Shown here piece by piece: positions 62,100 through 64,000 of a DNA stretch of 64,000 nucleotides. The notes under the pieces were generated by a model, which ran no database searches, was not told the origin of the DNA, and saw only the letters and a list, made by a program, of their open reading frames with translations. Location of the stretch: contig NZ_CP115768.1 of assembly GCF_027912835.1 (NCBI RefSeq), positions 248,001 to 312,000 on the forward strand, given 5' to 3'. Both the position numbers and the translations under genes were made by a program. Each line of letters begins with the position of its first letter. Position 1 is the stretch's first letter. This DNA comes from Paracoccus sediminicola (GTDB lineage: Bacteria > Pseudomonadota > Alphaproteobacteria > Rhodobacterales > Rhodobacteraceae).

Positions 62100-63530
62100 A
62101 TGGACGGAACCATTCTGATCGCCGATGACGACCGAAGCATTCGCACCGTGCTGAGCCAGGCGCTGACACGCGCGGGGTGCCGGGTTCATGCCACTGGGAG
62201 CCTCCAGCAACTGCTGAAATGGGTCGAGGAGGGGCGCGGCGATCTGGTGGTGACCGATGTGATGATGCCGGACGGCAACGGGATCGACACCATCCCTGCG
62301 ATCCGCCGCGCACGCCCGGCGCTGCCGGTGATCGTGATCTCGGCGCAGAACACCATCGTCACCGCCATCCGCGCCACCGAGGCGGAGGTGTTCGATTATC
62401 TGCCCAAGCCCTTCGACCTGCCCGATTTGCTGGCCCGCGCGCGCGACGCGCTGTCGCGCCGGCCGCGGCAAGCCGAGCTGACCCCGCAGGTGCCGCAGAG
62501 CCCGCCGACCGACCTGAGCACGTCCGAAAGCCCCAAGGAGGGCACGCTGCCGCTGATCGGACACGCGCCGTCGATGCAGGCGCTGTTCCGGCTGGTGGCC
62601 AAGGTGCTGAACGCGGATCTGCCGGTGATGGTCAGCGGTCAGGCCGGGGTCGGCAAATCGACAATTGCCCGAGCGCTGCATGATTTCTCGGATCGTAGCT
62701 CGGGGCCGCTGCGGGTTCTGACCCCCGCCGATGGCGCGTCGGAAGCGCTGTCTGGCGCGGTGCAGGCGGCGCGTGGCGGCAGCTTGCTGATCGAGAACCC
62801 GGCCGGATTCGATTCCGCGGCGCAGACCCGGCTGCTGGCGCTTCTGGAGCAGCTTGACGGGATGAACGACGCGCCGCGGCTGATCTCGACCGGCGGGCCG
62901 GATCCGCAGCAGGACATGGATGAGGGCCGGCTGCGGCCTGACCTGTTCTATCGTCTGGCCGGCGCGACCATTTCGGTTCCACCGCTTGCGGCGCGTCGCG
63001 ACGACCTTCCGGCGCTGGCGCGGCACCTGATGGCGCGCGCCACGGCGCAGGGGCTCGCCGGGCGCGAGCTGCCCGACGCCGTGCTGGCCGAGCTGCGCGG
63101 TCAGGACTATCCGGGCAATGTCCGCCAGCTTGAAAATCTGATCCGGCGGCTGGCGCTGACCGGATCTGGCCCGGTCAGCGTCGAGGAGCTGACCGAGATG
63201 CCGGGGCTTCCCGCGCCGATGCGTGGAACCGCCGAGCCCCAGCGCGCCTCGACGAATGGGCGCGGTCAGGGCCGGGCGGGGCAGCTTTCCGCGTCGGTCG
63301 CGGAGCATCTTCAACGTTATTTCGACCTTCATGGCGATGCGCTTCCGCCACCGGGGCTTTACGACCGTATCCTGCGCGAGATCGAAGTGCCGCTGCTGGA
63401 AATCGCCCTCGACGCGACCGGCGGAAACCAGCTTCGTTGCGCGGAATTGCTGGGGATCAACCGCAATACGCTGCGTAAGAAGCTCAGCGATCTGAATATT
63501 CAGGTGACACGCCGCCGCCGGGTGATGTAA
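62100..63530 (+). CDS. ntrC: Nitrogen regulation response regulator NtrC (GAFTGA-less type)
   Basis: A 476-residue NtrC. The receiver has Asp53 (VVTDVMMPDGNG) and Lys103 (DYLPKPFD). The AAA+ domain starts near 150, with Walker A GQAGVGKS (181-188). The GAFTGA loop that contacts sigma-54 is absent: between residues 205 and 230 the protein reads VLTPADGASEALSGAVQAARG. The Walker B position is LLIENPAGF instead of FLDEIGDM-like sequence. The C-terminus has a Fis-type helix-turn-helix (CAELLGINRNTLRKKLS). This matches the R. capsulatus NtrC, which activates sigma-70 RNA polymerase. Confidence 0.95.
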   Translation: MDGTILIADDDRSIRTVLSQALTRAGCRVHATGSLQQLLKWVEEGRGDLVVTDVMMPDGNGIDTIPAIRRARPALPVIVISAQNTIVTAIRATEAEVFDYLPKPFDLPDLLARARDALSRRPRQAELTPQVPQSPPTDLSTSESPKEGTLPLIGHAPSMQALFRLVAKVLNADLPVMVSGQAGVGKSTIARALHDFSDRSSGPLRVLTPADGASEALSGAVQAARGGSLLIENPAGFDSAAQTRLLALLEQLDGMNDAPRLISTGGPDPQQDMDEGRLRPDLFYRLAGATISVPPLAARRDDLPALARHLMARATAQGLAGRELPDAVLAELRGQDYPGNVRQLENLIRRLALTGSGPVSVEELTEMPGLPAPMRGTAEPQRASTNGRGQGRAGQLSASVAEHLQRYFDLHGDALPPPGLYDRILREIEVPLLEIALDATGGNQLRCAELLGINRNTLRKKLSDLNIQVTRRRRVM

Positions 63531-63613
63531 AACGGTCACAGGGACGCGCAGAACGTCGCGCCCGTGCAACAAGATGCCGCCAAGAAGCGGCGCAGACCGA
63601 GCAGAGCGAGGCC

Positions 63614-64000
63614 ATGGCAGCACCCGGCCTGACATCCATGCGCACGTCGCGGCTGGCCGACAGGCTGGCCCGGCTGGCGGCGCGGCGCCGCTGGCGCACG
63701 GCGGCGACGCTGACCATCGTGATGGTCGGCGTGTTGCTGGGCGTGGCAACCGTCGCGGCGCTGATTTTCGTCGGCATTGCGGGCGGATCGCGGGTGCTCG
63801 GCCTGATCCTCGTGCTCGATTTCGTCTATCTGCTGTTCCTGCTGGGGATGGTGTTGACCCGGCTCGCGCAGATGATCGCCGCGCGGCGCCGTGTGCGCGC
63901 GGGTTCGCGGCTGCATGCCCGGCTGGTCGGAATCTTCGCGCTGATCGCGATGGTGCCGACCGTGCTGGTGGCGCTCTTCGCCGGGGTGGTCATCAATATC
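63614..64000 (+). CDS. ntrY: Nitrogen regulation sensor kinase NtrY, N-terminal part (3' end outside window)
   Basis: The first 129 residues of an open frame that runs off the right edge. Three hydrophobic segments are visible: about residues 33-57 (TIVMVGVLLGVATVAALIFV), 62-85 (VLGLILVLDFVYLLFLLGMV) and 108-129 (LVGIFALIAMVPTVLVALFA), with a basic loop between (RRRVRAGSRLHAR). This is the membrane-anchor pattern of NtrY, and the position after ntrC is the conserved one. ATG at 63614 follows a GAGG sequence; an in-frame ATG at 63638 is an alternative. The kinase domains are not visible. Confidence 0.85.
   Translation, partial: MAAPGLTSMRTSRLADRLARLAARRRWRTAATLTIVMVGVLLGVATVAALIFVGIAGGSRVLGLILVLDFVYLLFLLGMVLTRLAQMIAARRRVRAGSRLHARLVGIFALIAMVPTVLVALFAGVVINI

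Noticed and set aside
61755..63749. A 664-codon minus-strand frame opposite ntrB, ntrC and ntrY
   Set aside because: It spans three well-defined genes on the other strand and has no recognisable domain.
1..64000. CRISPR array, prophage, toxin-antitoxin or other defence system
   Set aside because: I saw no spaced direct repeats, phage genes, toxin pairs or restriction/defence genes; nearly all of the sequence is accounted for by recognised core-type genes.

Overview
The window is an ordinary, gene-dense stretch of chromosome from a GC-rich alphaproteobacterium, most likely Paracoccus or a close relative in the Rhodobacteraceae. The evidence for this is the nifR3(dusB)-ntrB-ntrC-ntrY order at the right end, an NtrC that lacks the sigma-54 contact loop as in Rhodobacter capsulatus, an alphaproteobacterial LexA box (GTTC-N7-GTTC) upstream of uvrA, a phosphatidylcholine synthase, the carboxynorspermidine polyamine genes, and several families that are common in Rhodobacterales. 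I saw no prophage, insertion sequence, integron, CRISPR array or rRNA. The one RNA gene is a tRNA-Val(CAC).

Layout. 1-7.0 kb: 3' end of lon, tRNA-Val, a leftward hspQ and KamA-like radical SAM pair, an AI-2E family permease, and the nspC plus carboxynorspermidine dehydrogenase pair. 7.0-14.8 kb: an anti-sigma/anti-anti-sigma (HATPase/STAS) pair, an esterase, rpmI-rplT, pyk, an N-formylglutamate amidohydrolase, and a leftward lrgA-lrgB-FemAB-like operon. 15-25 kb: smc, an LtrA gene interrupted by an in-frame TAG, an FMN reductase, a ridA-GDPD-zapE run with overlapping ends, and accD-folC. 25-36 kb: cardiolipin synthase, a CAP-domain lipoprotein, two poorly known genes, a GNAT acetyltransferase overlapping a CinA-like gene, map, queA, an MFS transporter, a DUF924 protein and lpdA. 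36-42 kb: a GFA-family gene with a probable 3' frameshift, uvrA with its SOS box, and three genes in a row of which two are cell-wall enzymes (L,D-transpeptidase, lytic transglycosylase) and one encodes a very basic Lys/Ala-rich protein. 42-52 kb: an orphan peptide-type binding protein, pcs, a leftward transaldolase-DUF484-xerC operon, priA, tadA and an RluB-type pseudouridine synthase with a long basic disordered tail. 52-56 kb: hemP and the zinc uptake locus znuA / zur-znuC-znuB around two Zur-box-like sites. 56-64 kb: YjbH/YjbF exopolysaccharide genes, a COG3650 lipoprotein, then nifR3-ntrBC-ntrY.

Functional grouping. Zinc homeostasis (znuA, zur, znuCB) and nitrogen control (dusB-ntrB-ntrC-ntrY) are the clearest coordinated systems. 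DNA maintenance genes (smc, uvrA, priA, xerC) and envelope genes (LrgAB, FemAB-like, L,D-transpeptidase, lytic transglycosylase, YjbFH, Cls, Pcs) are scattered. Perfect GC hairpins separate many convergent gene pairs.

Nothing here looks like an undescribed defence or mobile system. The items most worth following up are the degenerate NtrC AAA+ core, the Zur site overlapping the zur start codon, the amber-interrupted LtrA, the frameshifted GFA gene, the basic Lys/Ala-rich protein, the repeat-bearing RluB tail, the DnaA box before smc and the HATPase/STAS pair.
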